Assembly (NCBI GenBank): GCA_903837605.1
Contig: CAILVF010000004.1
Location: forward strand, 1-64,000
Direction: 5' to 3'
DNA length: 64,000 nt
Source: an uncultured Bacteroidales bacterium
GTDB taxonomy: Bacteria > Bacteroidota > Bacteroidia > Bacteroidales > FEN-979
In this document: in pieces, positions 1 to 8,637 of the stretch
Layout of the letters: every line of letters begins with the position of its first letter
Numbering within the stretch: the first letter of the stretch is position 1
Position numbers and translations under genes: made by a program
The notes under the pieces: model-generated
Seen by the model: the letters and a program-made list of their open reading frames with translations, nothing else
Database searches by the model: none
What the model was told of the DNA's origin: nothing

Positions 1-340
1 TTCTATAGTCATTACTTTCTATATCAAGAGGTCTATTTCCTTGGCTATATGAACGCCAGGTTAAATTTGATTCCTTTATACCAATTTTCATAGATGGTTC
101 AATATTAAGCCATTGTCCAAATTTAATAATTCCAAATAAGTTATTTGAAAATTTAACACGTTTCTGTTCAAAATCAATTTGCGTACTTGTTGAAGAAAAT
201 CCTACAAATGCACCGATCAAGATTAGAATTAGTCCAGTAAAATGAAAATAAGTCAAAATTAATCCTGCAATAAATAAAACAACTCCTGCTGATGTTCCAA
301 CGGGTCCAAATGATTTTTCGAATTTATTATTTTCAATCAT
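1..340 (-). CDS. Partial small membrane protein of unknown function (cut by left edge)
   Basis: The reading frame starts at the ATG whose complement is at 338-340 and runs off the left edge without a stop, giving 113 visible residues. Residues about 13-45 form two closely spaced hydrophobic segments (GVVLFIAGLILTYF, then LILILIGAFVG) with a short turn, so a two-helix membrane hairpin is likely. The part after it is soluble and rich in Lys and Asn. I recognise no enzyme motif. Base composition is AT-rich like the next two genes and unlike the rest of the window. It lies directly after a long palindrome at 388-527, as expected of a gene cassette. The function is unknown. Confidence 0.6.
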   Translation of the reverse strand, partial: MIENNKFEKSFGPVGTSAGVVLFIAGLILTYFHFTGLILILIGAFVGFSSTSTQIDFEQKRVKFSNNLFGIIKFGQWLNIEPSMKIGIKESNLTWRSYSQGNRPLDIESNDYR

Positions 341-387
341 AATTTTTTTTTTTGTGAGTGAGGATAGCCTCACCCGTTTTTCCAATT

Positions 388-527
388 GCAGCCAACGTTT
401 TGCGTATTTGTTTTGTTTGGGAGTTTGAAACGTTTTCTTATCCCACGATAGTAAAGCTACCAACAAGCATTAAACTTAAAAAATGCGTCATTAGCCCAAA
501 TACAATAACTACGCTGTTAACGGCTGC
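388..527 (-). repeat. attC-like imperfect palindrome A
   Basis: The outer arms GCAGCC (388-393) and GGCTGC (522-527) are exact complements. Next come GCGTA (402-406) against TACGC (510-514), then a T-rich/A-rich arm (407-421) against 495-509, with about 73 bases between. The arms are interrupted by a mismatched AACGTT/GTTAAC block, which resembles the extrahelical bases of integron attC sites. Read on the minus strand, the right boundary is AACGTTGG. It lies after the stop of the 574-1317 gene and just before the next gene. The integron interpretation is inference. Confidence 0.5.
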
Positions 528-573
528 TTTTTATTCTTTTTACCCAATCTATCCTGCTTTTACTTGTGTTGTC

Positions 574-1317
574 CTATTTACTAATATCTGCTTTAAGCTT
601 TGTTTCTAATTCTAATGTTGACATGGTCACAGAACTTGACTTAAACCCATTTGGAAAATGAATCCTAACATTTTGAATATGTTTCATGGCAATATTAAGA
701 GACTCTAATTTTTTGCTTAAATCAGATTCGCTGATTCCTTTTTTGTAATAGTAATTTGCTAAAAGTTGTGATATCCATGCGGTGCGTTCTTCACAATAAC
801 CATGTGCAGTTTCGTAACATAATCTAGCATTGGTTACCTTTGGTAACCGTGATCTAATGGAATCTTCTATGTCAAGGTACAACTGAAAATATTTAAGAAA
901 TCGATCATTATCGTTCAATAAACGGTAAATCTCGCCCTTAAAATATATTGCATGACCATTATTAGAATCTATTGCTAATATGAAATCTATAATAGGATAT
1001 ACATTTTTAAAATCATCAAGTACAAAGTCTTTATGTTTATTATCCGTAACTGAATGAATTTCATCTCGAAGAATTTTTGAAGCTTCAATAAGAATGATTT
1101 CTTTTTCCTTTTGAGGTTCTAATTTAATTGAATTAAGAAAACTATTATCACTTATAAGAGAAAGTGTTAATTGTACTGGTTTAAGATTTGTATCCTTCTT
1201 GTCAGTGTTTATGAAAATAAGTATTACAACTATTCCTAAAATGATTATAAACGCGATTGCATTAATTAAATGCATTCTTTTTATAATTGTCATATTCTTC
1301 AGGTACAAGAATTTCAT
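574..1317 (-). CDS. Membrane-anchored protein of unknown function in a cassette-like unit
   Basis: 247 residues. A single hydrophobic helix near the N terminus (about residues 18-36, INAIAFIIILGIVVILIFI) predicts a signal anchor with most of the protein outside the cytoplasm. The middle (about 105-190) is helical, with spacing reminiscent of tetratricopeptide repeats (IDSNNGHAIYFKGEIYRLL), but I cannot assign a family firmly. Alternative in-frame starts exist at 1293 and 1275. The gene is AT-rich and flanked on both sides by long palindromes (388-527 and 1393-1490), one gene per interval. This looks like a mobile cassette; the function is unknown. Confidence 0.6.
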   Translation of the reverse strand: MKFLYLKNMTIIKRMHLINAIAFIIILGIVVILIFINTDKKDTNLKPVQLTLSLISDNSFLNSIKLEPQKEKEIILIEASKILRDEIHSVTDNKHKDFVLDDFKNVYPIIDFILAIDSNNGHAIYFKGEIYRLLNDNDRFLKYFQLYLDIEDSIRSRLPKVTNARLCYETAHGYCEERTAWISQLLANYYYKKGISESDLSKKLESLNIAMKHIQNVRIHFPNGFKSSSVTMSTLELETKLKADISK

Positions 1318-1392
1318 ATTTTTGTTTAGGATTTAAATTGTCAGTATTTATAAATCCCTATGGTCCTCTAATTATATTTGGTAATTTTAAAG

Positions 1393-1490
1393 TTGCCGCT
1401 AACGTTCGGCCTGCAAACGAAACAAAGGCAGAGCCTATAAAAAGCAACTATGCGTATGCATCGTTGCGGTTGCAGGCTCGTTAGTTGCAG
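1393..1490 (-). repeat. attC-like imperfect palindrome B
   Basis: CTAACG (1399-1404) pairs with CGTTAG (1479-1484), and GCCTGCAA (1409-1416) pairs exactly with TTGCAGGC (1470-1477). A 4-base versus 1-base spacer separates the two blocks, the asymmetric design typical of attC recombination sites. Read on the minus strand it opens with AACTAAC about 10 bases after the stop of the 1496-1918 gene and closes with AACGTTAGCG. The canonical attC consensus (RYYYAAC ... GTTRRRY) is met only approximately. Confidence 0.55.
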
Positions 1491-1495
1491 ATTGC

Positions 1496-1918
1496 TCATT
1501 TTATCCTTAAAAATATTAGAGTATCACTTTCTGTTTTTTTTCTTTCAGGATCTTTGAAGAAGTTTCCAATTTTAAACTTATTTTCTCCCGGAATTAATTT
1601 AAAATAGTAGGTTTGAATAGAACCACTAGACAAGAACCAGTATACTGAAATACAATTTTGTCCTAATCTGAAATTGTATGGACCTGAATAATAATCTGGA
1701 AGTTTATGACCTTCTGAAATTCTGAAACCTCTTTTTAAATTAAAAATTGGATTCTGACCATCATATTCTGACGAAAATACAATTGTATCAGTTTTTTTCT
1801 CCATTTCTATCCATGTTCCTTTCAGGGGACTAGCTTTTAATTCATTTGTTTGACTATAGATAAAATTTGGAAGAATGTAACAGAGTAAAAGTGGGGCAAT
1901 TATTTTAAAAATATTCAT
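1496..1918 (-). CDS. Small secreted protein of unknown function in a cassette-like unit
   Basis: I chose the ATG at 1918 because the protein then begins MNIFKIIAPLLLCYILP and ends its signal peptide at FIYSQ, a typical Sec leader; an ATG at 1924 is equally possible. The longer frame to 1960 would need a TTG start. The mature part is about 118 residues, beta-rich, with KGTWIEMEKKTDTIVF near its start, as in lipocalin-like domains that open with a G-x-W motif. This is only a resemblance. The stop is followed after about 10 bases by palindrome B, so gene plus palindrome form one cassette-like unit. The function is unknown. Confidence 0.6.
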   Translation of the reverse strand: MNIFKIIAPLLLCYILPNFIYSQTNELKASPLKGTWIEMEKKTDTIVFSSEYDGQNPIFNLKRGFRISEGHKLPDYYSGPYNFRLGQNCISVYWFLSSGSIQTYYFKLIPGENKFKIGNFFKDPERKKTESDTLIFLRIK

Positions 1919-1960
1919 ATGCATATTTTTTGTAGTCAGTTTGAGAAACCTTTTAAACAA

Positions 1961-2347
1961 TTTGACACTAACGTTTTGTGCAAATGATTATATTTATATG
2001 CTGCCCTTGGGGGCTTAAAACATTGTTTTTACAGGTATAGTTATAGGATGTAATGCGATTGCGTTTATGTTTGAGGGGGATTGAAGAAAATTGCAGGTTG
2101 ACGATAGGTAAATACATTGGTTCAATGGTAATTTTGACCTTTCGAAAACCAAATATAATGGAAAACTATCTATATCGGTATACAGCTTTTGTTAAATCTT
2201 TAAGGAATCAAACGGACTTTTAATGCCATCCAAACCTCTTCGGGTCACATGAGAATAAACCAGGGAGGTCTTAATATTAATTTGTCCCAGCACGTCTTGG
2301 CTATAAGGAAAATAAAGCGCTGTGGAGAGTTGTTGCAGTCCCCGTCT
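1961..2347. other. Intergenic stretch with a cassette-boundary half site
   Basis: No gene is supported here. At 1966-1981 the minus strand reads GCACAAAACGTTAG, the same AACGTTRG boundary seen at palindromes A and B, placed just upstream of the 1918 start. I find no matching left half at higher coordinates, so this may be the outer end of the array. The AT-rich composition fades toward the TPR gene. No promoter box or integrase gene is visible. Confidence 0.4.
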
Positions 2348-4312
2348 CTATTTGTAACAGTACCGCTTCATGATCTTGTAAGCTTCGGATATGCCGAGCT
2401 CGCCTGCACGGCTAAGATCCTCGCAGCCGGCCTGGGAGTCGCCGAGCATGATCTGTACCAGTCCGCGGTTGAATAAGGCCTCTGCGAAGTTCTTTCGCAT
2501 GGAAATGGCCTTGCTGAAATCCTCCAGGGCCCGGTGATAGTTTCCCATCTTGCAGTATACGATGCCGCGGTTGTAATAGGCGAAGAAAAATCCGGGATCA
2601 ATTTTGATTGCCGACTCGAAATCGCAAACCACGGCATCGTAAGTGTGCTCAAGCTCTGTGGTGGTGTATTGCTCCCTGGTCTTTGTATTGGATTTTCCGA
2701 TAGTGATCTGCTGCTCGTAATTATCCAGGGTGTTGATGAGTAAAATCAAATCATAACGAGCGACGGCCCTGGTGAAATAAGGCAGGGCGTAATTGCTGTC
2801 GAGCTCCTGGGATATCTCGAGGTCGGCGAAAGCTTCGTTGTATTTCCTCAGGCCGCAGTATGCCACAGCCCTCTGAAGGTAAGCATCGGAAAGCTCAGCA
2901 CCGGAACTGATCCTCTTTGTCTGGTTCTCGAGCTGCTTGTTGCACAGTGAATCACTGATGATCTGGGGATGTACGGTGAGCGAAAGTATGCCGGTCACAT
3001 AATGGTCCTTATGATAGGTGTCATAAAGCTCGATCAGGTTATACCCGGCCTTGCCCTGGAATAACCTGAACATGGGCATCAGCGTGATCTCCACCGACTG
3101 GTTCTGGAACTTGCTGTTGCTTGTGTTCATCTCTTCGAAATCCCCGCTGAGCTTGACAAGGCTCTGTAAAAAATCTTTCTTTTTGGTGGTCAGGCTGTCG
3201 GCCGACATATTGTTTTTCTTGGCCATATCCATTGCCATCTTGTAATCCTTCTGGGCCCCGCTGAGGTCTTTCAGCTTCAGCTTGATTTCATATCGGGCAT
3301 ACCAGGCATCGGCATAATCGGGAAGCAACTCAATAGTCTTATCCATATCGTCAAGAGCTCCCCTGGGGTCGTTTTCCTGCATCTTCATCAGGCCGCGGTA
3401 ATAATAACTTACGATGTTCTTCGGGTTGAGCTTGATCACCTTGTCGAAATCGCTGATGGCGGCCTTGCGATTCCCCATATCGTTATACAGTATGGCCCTG
3501 TTGAAATAGGCATAGGAGTTGTAGGGCGAAAGCCGGATGATCTTCCCGAGATCGGTGAGGCCGGCTTTATTATCCTTCTTCTTGATAAGAGTGATGGAAC
3601 GGTCAAATAATGCAAATATATTATTGCTGTCGAGGGCTATTGCCTTATCGAAATAAACCAGGGCCGAATCGTATTTTGTCTTTTCGCTCCAGGCAGTCCC
3701 CAGCTGTATGTATGCATAGATATTGGCCGGATTTATCTCTATGGACTTCTTAAAATCCGCCGCAGCCGCATCAAAACGGTCAATCCCCAGTTCGGCCGCC
3801 CCCCTGATGATATATACGGTTTCATTATCATATTTCAGCTTGATGGCATGGTTGCAATCGCTCAGGCAGGCATAATATTTTTTCAGGTATAACTTGATCC
3901 TGGCCAGGGTGAAAAAGATCTGGGCATTGGTGCTGTCGAGTTTCGAAGCAGCAGACAGATCCTCCAGGGCCCCGTTGTAATTTTGCTGCTGGCTCCTTAC
4001 TTCTGCGCGGTTTACATACACATCGGGCAAATATGGAAATAAGGCAATGGATTTGCCGAAGTCCTGCTCAGCCCCTATGTAATCGTCGAGGCTGAACTTC
4101 ACATACCCCCGCATATAATATAACTCGGGAACGGTAGCGTCGGTTTCAATCGCAGTGTTAAGGGTTTTAAGCGCATCAACGAACTGTCCCGCCCTGATGC
4201 TGGTTTGGGCATCCCTCACATAATTGCTGACTGCCTGTGGACGGGCAGGAATGGCAGACAATAGTAAGGCTGCCAACAGTAAAATTACACGAGCAGGGTA
4301 TAGTTTCGGCAT
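2348..4312 (-). CDS. Secreted tetratricopeptide-repeat protein
   Basis: 654 residues with an N-terminal signal peptide (VILLLAALLLSAIPARPQA). The body is TPR repeats at about 34-residue spacing: roughly ten consecutive units in residues 30-370 (such as AYFNRAILYNDMGNRKAAISDFDKVIKLNP), an interruption of about 110 residues, then three or four more to the C terminus. TPRs bind proteins and give no enzymatic function. In Bacteroidota such periplasmic or outer-membrane TPR proteins are common and often unassigned. The gene stands alone, with 162 bp to the upstream gene. The family is certain; the role is not known. Confidence 0.85.
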   Translation of the reverse strand: MPKLYPARVILLLAALLLSAIPARPQAVSNYVRDAQTSIRAGQFVDALKTLNTAIETDATVPELYYMRGYVKFSLDDYIGAEQDFGKSIALFPYLPDVYVNRAEVRSQQQNYNGALEDLSAASKLDSTNAQIFFTLARIKLYLKKYYACLSDCNHAIKLKYDNETVYIIRGAAELGIDRFDAAAADFKKSIEINPANIYAYIQLGTAWSEKTKYDSALVYFDKAIALDSNNIFALFDRSITLIKKKDNKAGLTDLGKIIRLSPYNSYAYFNRAILYNDMGNRKAAISDFDKVIKLNPKNIVSYYYRGLMKMQENDPRGALDDMDKTIELLPDYADAWYARYEIKLKLKDLSGAQKDYKMAMDMAKKNNMSADSLTTKKKDFLQSLVKLSGDFEEMNTSNSKFQNQSVEITLMPMFRLFQGKAGYNLIELYDTYHKDHYVTGILSLTVHPQIISDSLCNKQLENQTKRISSGAELSDAYLQRAVAYCGLRKYNEAFADLEISQELDSNYALPYFTRAVARYDLILLINTLDNYEQQITIGKSNTKTREQYTTTELEHTYDAVVCDFESAIKIDPGFFFAYYNRGIVYCKMGNYHRALEDFSKAISMRKNFAEALFNRGLVQIMLGDSQAGCEDLSRAGELGISEAYKIMKRYCYK

Positions 4313-4474
4313 CTTCGGCTGAGCCCGGGAAAATTCCTCAGGTGGAACATAAAAACGTCCCGGGAACTATATTTATTGCGGATGCGAAGATACAGAAAAA
4401 CAGGGAGCAATTAGCCCTCATAAGTTGGCTGAACCGCTGGTGTGATGCAAACACCCTGAAGCCCTGGCTTCAGG

Positions 4475-7009
4475 CTAATACTTTATTAGTTTCGAACTCC
4501 CAAGCGGCCTTCCTCCATCGTAAACCCTTACAACGTAAATCCCGCTTCCGAGGGCCGAAGTGTTGATAATGCTTCCTTCACCAATCCCGCAGTTGCCCGT
4601 TAGCAGCGTCCTCCCCATAATATCACTGATACTATATGTGTATGCGGATGACAGACTGCCATTGATCCTGAGGTTGACCGATTCGGCGCAGGGATTCGGG
4701 TACAGGCTGAACGCAGGGTCGGACCCCTGTATGCTGCCAATGCCTGCAAATGGATCACCCCCTAGCATGATGCCGTTGCCGAAAGACGTAACCCAGGTTT
4801 TACTTACATCATAAGGGTTGAAGAATACCCTCATAGGATGCCTGAAAGGATAATTACTGACCTGGGTGAACTGAGGGCTGCCGGCGGAAGCATTGCCTGA
4901 ATGCCACAGACCGTCGGTCTCTGTTGTGAAATACATCTGGTCGGGTTCACCGGGTTTCAAACTGCATGAATTCACCCTGAAATTATCATGTATCCTGGTC
5001 CAGTTCTGTCCTTTGTTTGTAGTCCTGAACAATCCCCCGGTCCCTTGTATCCCCGATGTTGCCCATCCCTGGAAAACACAGGCATACCATGTGCTTTGGG
5101 TGGCATCGTTGGGATCGACCACCACATCCTGGGTCCAGAACCTCATATTGGGATCGGAACGGTCGTACCAGGTGGAAGCAGCGGCATTGTAGTAATACAC
5201 CCCAGAGCTGTCGGTGAAGGAGGTGCCTGTAGTGGGTTTCCTGGCAGAGAAACTGCAAACGAGGTCCCCGTTATTCAAAACATTGATATTGAAGGGGTGC
5301 CCGTTGCTCCTTGGAGGTGCAGGCATTTTACTCCAGGAGGATGCGGCTCCGGCGCTAAGGTTGGATGTGACCCAGATCCCGCCAATGGCTTGTTTGTTGT
5401 GATGCAGCACGCTGGCATACATTTTTTCGGGATTTGAAGGGTCAATCGCTATCCATACCACAGGATGACCGAAGCTGTGAAGAACCGTAAAACTGCTCCC
5501 GTTGTCTGACGAAACATATACATTGCCTGTGCCTGCGTCAATCTGGGCATCATAAATGCGTGTGCTCTGGAACATATCGTGAACATTGGATGTAGCTGCA
5601 TAGATCTTTCCGGAAGCACTTTTTACTACCCTGTAAACCGTGTTCTGGGTAAGGTTCGGGATAAACTTCCAGCTGTCGCCGCTGTCGTCGCTCATGATGC
5701 CGTTGATATCTGAATACGCTCCGAACAAATGCTGGCTATCGGTCCAGAGGATCTGCCAGCATGAGGTATTCTCCAGGCCCACTCCATGATACTTTTTACC
5801 GGTCGGGGTAGGGGAGTTCTCGGGATTTTCATCGGCATGACTTAAGTATTGCTGGTACCATGTCACCCCTCCGTCGGTAGTGATATGGGCGCAGGAATAA
5901 TCGCTAAGCATCACTGTATTTGCATCGTTCAAAGCCACGGTAAAACCAAAGGGTGCTTCGGGGAAACTCCAGCCATGGTCGCCTCCGTACCCGGCCCAAC
6001 CGGTAAAAATATTCTGGTTATTAGCTGTTAAAAACACATGGCTCCAGTTGCCGCCGTTCACCGATTTCATCACGATTGGCGCTCCCGCAGAACTTCCCCC
6101 GCTAAGGTAAGCGGTCGAAATGTCATCTGCCGGCATCCCTACAAAAACAGGAAAATCACTGCCGACTGTGATGCCGCCGGTTTTTAAAACCCAGGTTCCG
6201 CCGGCATTGTCCATCTGGTAAACGCCTTTCATAGCTCCCCAGTAATCGTTCCCGTACTGGTAACCTGCCCATACATTGGCCGCAGTCAGGCAGAAAAACC
6301 GGGTTGAACCGCCTTGTTTTCCGCCCGCAAACGACAACATGTATTCTCCGGAAGGAATACCGGTTACCGGCATGGTCGTGAAACTTTGTCCGTTATTGGT
6401 TGAAACCAGCAAGCCGTCATTGGTACCTATATAAATTGCCGGGCTGTTGAAGAAAATACCGGCAATATGGTTGCCCGCTCCGTTGGAGAGGCAGGTGTGC
6501 ACCTGGTGGAACGAGGCTCCCCCATCCGCAGAGAAATAAATAGTCCCGTAATCGGCTATCATTACTAGATTGGGATTATTGTAATCGGCCATCAACCTTA
6601 ATATATTACCGTTGGGCGCAAGGGGATAGGGGTTCCCGCTGAGAACACTCCAGCTTATTCCTCCATCGGTGCTTTTCATGGGCCTGATATAATCGTTTCC
6701 ATCGATGGTTGAATAATCAACGCAATACCGTATTTGCTGATTGATCGTGAACTGCACACAGGCATCATGCCCGCCCTGGACCTGAAGGAAATTCACTTCG
6801 TTCCAGTTCAACCCCATATCGGTCGAATGAAACAACTCGCTCATATCACAACTCATATAGATCTCATTGTGGTTGGCCGGGTTGATTGAAGGGGAGAACA
6901 ATGCGCCGCCCCCGCCTATGCCCCGGCTGTGCCATGCGGCAGGAAGCTGGGCTGAAAGGGTGGAAGTAAGGGCGAAAAGGATCAACAAAAACAGTTGGGT
7001 TTTTTTCAT
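4475..7009 (-). CDS. T9SS-secreted Asp-box (BNR/sortilin-like) beta-propeller protein
   Basis: The ATG at 7009 is preferred over the one at 7081 because it gives an immediate signal peptide (MKKTQLFLLILFALTSTLSAQ) and a protein of 844 residues. At least six Asp-box motifs (S/T-x-D/N-x-G-x-x-W/F) recur, including STDGGISW, SADGGASF, STNNGQSF, TTDGGVTW, SSDNGSSF and TTNKGQNW, giving one or two beta-propellers of the sialidase/GH74/Vps10 fold. The last ~80 residues (FSLYPNPCAESVNL ... GIYVVRVYDGG) are a type A T9SS sorting domain, so export across the outer membrane is expected. GH74-type glucanase activity is possible, but I cannot identify catalytic residues. Confidence 0.8.
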   Translation of the reverse strand: MKKTQLFLLILFALTSTLSAQLPAAWHSRGIGGGGALFSPSINPANHNEIYMSCDMSELFHSTDMGLNWNEVNFLQVQGGHDACVQFTINQQIRYCVDYSTIDGNDYIRPMKSTDGGISWSVLSGNPYPLAPNGNILRLMADYNNPNLVMIADYGTIYFSADGGASFHQVHTCLSNGAGNHIAGIFFNSPAIYIGTNDGLLVSTNNGQSFTTMPVTGIPSGEYMLSFAGGKQGGSTRFFCLTAANVWAGYQYGNDYWGAMKGVYQMDNAGGTWVLKTGGITVGSDFPVFVGMPADDISTAYLSGGSSAGAPIVMKSVNGGNWSHVFLTANNQNIFTGWAGYGGDHGWSFPEAPFGFTVALNDANTVMLSDYSCAHITTDGGVTWYQQYLSHADENPENSPTPTGKKYHGVGLENTSCWQILWTDSQHLFGAYSDINGIMSDDSGDSWKFIPNLTQNTVYRVVKSASGKIYAATSNVHDMFQSTRIYDAQIDAGTGNVYVSSDNGSSFTVLHSFGHPVVWIAIDPSNPEKMYASVLHHNKQAIGGIWVTSNLSAGAASSWSKMPAPPRSNGHPFNINVLNNGDLVCSFSARKPTTGTSFTDSSGVYYYNAAASTWYDRSDPNMRFWTQDVVVDPNDATQSTWYACVFQGWATSGIQGTGGLFRTTNKGQNWTRIHDNFRVNSCSLKPGEPDQMYFTTETDGLWHSGNASAGSPQFTQVSNYPFRHPMRVFFNPYDVSKTWVTSFGNGIMLGGDPFAGIGSIQGSDPAFSLYPNPCAESVNLRINGSLSSAYTYSISDIMGRTLLTGNCGIGEGSIINTSALGSGIYVVRVYDGGRPLGSSKLIKY

Positions 7010-7321
7010 GGTATCGATGTTTATCTGGAGTAAGATCAAAATATTGCCCCGGGGTTGCTTCGGAAAATATTTTTCAGGCAATAGGGCAACCTGTGAAAAG
7101 CAAGCCTGTCATTACATCATAAAAGCACTCATGTTCCTTCCGGCAGGCTTCATTGCCCACGAACCTCCGGGGGGATCAAGAGGCGTAGACCCGCCCAAAA
7201 GGCGGACAAATAAAAGGCTGTCACTGTAGCAGGATGACGGCCTTTTTGTTTTTTATCTTATCTTTATGCTCCTAATGTACTTTATCCGGGTTTCATGAGT
7301 TTATCTTAAAAGCCATTCAAG
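7010..7321. other. Divergent intergenic region with a rho-independent terminator-like hairpin
   Basis: No gene is supported. The stretch separates the minus-strand BNR gene from the plus-strand barrel gene. It holds a small CCGCC/GGCGG hairpin at about 7191-7205 and the stronger hairpin annotated separately at 7212-7247. No clear TAnnTTTG box is seen for either gene. Confidence 0.4.
7212..7247 (+). terminator. Hairpin of the GGCTGTC-type with T-run
   Basis: AAGGCTGTCA (7214-7223) can pair with TGACGGCC (7235-7242) with one G-T pair, followed by TTTTT. It lies ahead of, not behind, the plus-strand gene at 7322, so it may be a leftover or serve an unseen upstream transcript. It shares its stem sequence with hairpins at 14395 and 29951. 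Confidence 0.5.
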
Positions 7322-8026
7322 ATGAAAAAGACAATCAGTTCCCTCGTTCTCCTCCTGCTGTTCATCTCTGCTTATGCCCAGGATGACCTGTCACAGCAAA
7401 AGAATAAAAACGAATCTTCGGATTTCAAAACCGTTTTCGGGAAACAGAAACCGGGACATAAGATCCCTATTGGCTATTTTCTTGAAATAAATGCAGCCTA
7501 CACCATGGTTGGGCCAAACAGTGTTTTCCTGCCGGGCCTCAGTGCAGGAGTGATCCTCGACCACCACTGGACACTTGGCCTGAGCGCTAGCTTTCTCGGG
7601 AATCCCCACGGACTGAAATACGACAGCATCTTTACCGACACTGTTGGCCAGCCGAAAAAACCTGCAAACCTTTATGGCGGTTACGGCGGGTTGCTGCTGG
7701 AATATACCCTGCTGCCGAAATCGGCTGTTCATGTGTCTTTCCCGTTATTGATAGGCATTGGCTATATGTGCTTCATGACCCCGGGCCATTACAAGTATGA
7801 TAATAACCACAACTGGAATTACGACAATCAGAATCATAAAGTTTCCGACACTTTTTGTTTTATCATTGAACCTGGTGTGAGGGCCGAATTCAACCTGGTT
7901 AAAATGCTGAGGATGGGTATAACGCTTAGTTACCGCTACAGCCCGAACTTCGATTTAACAGGTACATCCAAAACCGAACTCAACCAGTTCAACGCAAAGC
8001 TGAGCTTCAGGCTGGGGAAATTCTAA
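7322..8026 (+). CDS. Small outer-membrane beta-barrel protein
   Basis: 234 residues with signal peptide MKKTISSLVLLLLFISAYAQ. The mature protein alternates hydrophobic and polar residues in strands of about ten (YFLEINAAYTMVGP, LSAGVILDHHWTLGLSASF, LGKF at the end) and ends in an aromatic residue, the usual C-terminal beta-signal of outer-membrane barrels. A tract around residues 20-50 is charged and probably a periplasmic extension. No substrate can be named. It is convergent with mscL, with a hairpin-forming tract between them. Confidence 0.7.
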   Translation: MKKTISSLVLLLLFISAYAQDDLSQQKNKNESSDFKTVFGKQKPGHKIPIGYFLEINAAYTMVGPNSVFLPGLSAGVILDHHWTLGLSASFLGNPHGLKYDSIFTDTVGQPKKPANLYGGYGGLLLEYTLLPKSAVHVSFPLLIGIGYMCFMTPGHYKYDNNHNWNYDNQNHKVSDTFCFIIEPGVRAEFNLVKMLRMGITLSYRYSPNFDLTGTSKTELNQFNAKLSFRLGKF

Positions 8027-8029
8027 ACC

Positions 8030-8074
8030 GGTTCTGGGCACTAGGCACTGGGCCCCAGAACCCAGAACCCGGGA
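8030..8074. repeat. 7-bp periodic tract forming a bidirectional hairpin
   Basis: The 45 bp between two convergent stop codons consist of roughly 7-base units (GGTTCTG, GGCACTA, GGCACTG, then ACCCAGA, ACCCGGG). GGTTCTGGG at 8030-8038 is an exact inverted copy of CCCAGAACC at 8054-8062, so the tract can act as a terminator stem for both genes. It belongs with the other 7-bp tracts of the window. Confidence 0.55.
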
Positions 8075-8503
8075 TTATTTCTTCAGCAAATCCCTGATCT
8101 CAGTGAGCAGTTCCTGGTCTTTTGTTGCGGTTGGAGGAGGCGGAGGGGGAGCAGCTTCGGCTTCTTTCTTTTTGCTCAGGCTGTTAAGCCCTTTTACCAT
8201 CAGGAAAACCGAGAAAGCCACAATGGTGAAGTCCACCAGGGTCTGCAGAAAACTCCCGATTTTTAATGTGACTGCCTCCTTGATCACTTTGCCGGTTGCC
8301 GGGTCGGTAATGGCGTCTTTCATGATGATCTTGATATCGGTGAAGTTGATGCCGCCTACCATCAGGCCTATGGGGGGCATAATGACGTCGTTGACAACCG
8401 ATGATACGATCTTCCCGAAAGCGGCGCCGATGATGATACCAACCGCCAGGTCAATCACATTGCCCTTCATGGCAAAATCCTTGAATTCTTTAAGCATGCT
8501 CAT
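8075..8503 (-). CDS. mscL: Large-conductance mechanosensitive channel
   Basis: 142 residues. The N-terminal amphipathic helix and first transmembrane helix carry the hallmark [38 protein letters not shown] in conserved order. Residues 70-105 give the second helix ([23 protein letters not shown]), followed by a Pro-rich linker (PPPPPP) and the C-terminal helical bundle ([13 protein letters not shown]). The protein forms a homopentamer in the inner membrane and opens under membrane tension to release solutes during osmotic downshock. The length is normal. The start at 8503 or the internal Met two codons later are both possible. Confidence 0.97.
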   Translation of the reverse strand: MSMLKEFKDFAMKGNVIDLAVGIIIGAAFGKIVSSVVNDVIMPPIGLMVGGINFTDIKIIMKDAITDPATGKVIKEAVTLKIGSFLQTLVDFTIVAFSVFLMVKGLNSLSKKKEAEAAPPPPPPTATKDQELLTEIRDLLKK

Positions 8504-8556
8504 ATGAATCTGTTTTTAGGTTGTTTAATAATCCGTATTTGTGAACCTTGATCTCG

Positions 8557-8637
8557 CTCCCTGCTCCCCGCTCCCCGTTCCCCGTTCCCCGGTCCCTGCT
8601 CCCCGTTCCCCGTTCCCTGCTCCCCGTTCCCCGTTCC
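8557..8637. repeat. Heptanucleotide tandem tract, consensus YTCCCYG
   Basis: About eleven consecutive 7-base units of the form CTCCCTG, CTCCCCG or TTCCCCG run from 8557 to about 8634 and stop exactly at the stop codon of the GH2 gene (8637-8639). Units differ from each other at two or three positions, but the period is kept throughout. The same motif variants recur inside the coding sequence at 58722-58838. Confidence 0.85.

Noticed and set aside
358..609. Plus-strand open frame of 83 codons
   Set aside because: It lies across palindrome A, has no start context, and its protein has no domain; the palindrome explains the region better.
1951..1960. TTG start for the 1496 gene
   Set aside because: The ATG at 1918 or 1924 gives a clean signal peptide; the extension is basic and unneeded.
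8557..8637. CRISPR array
   Set aside because: Units are 7 bp with no spacers, no cas genes and no long direct repeats.
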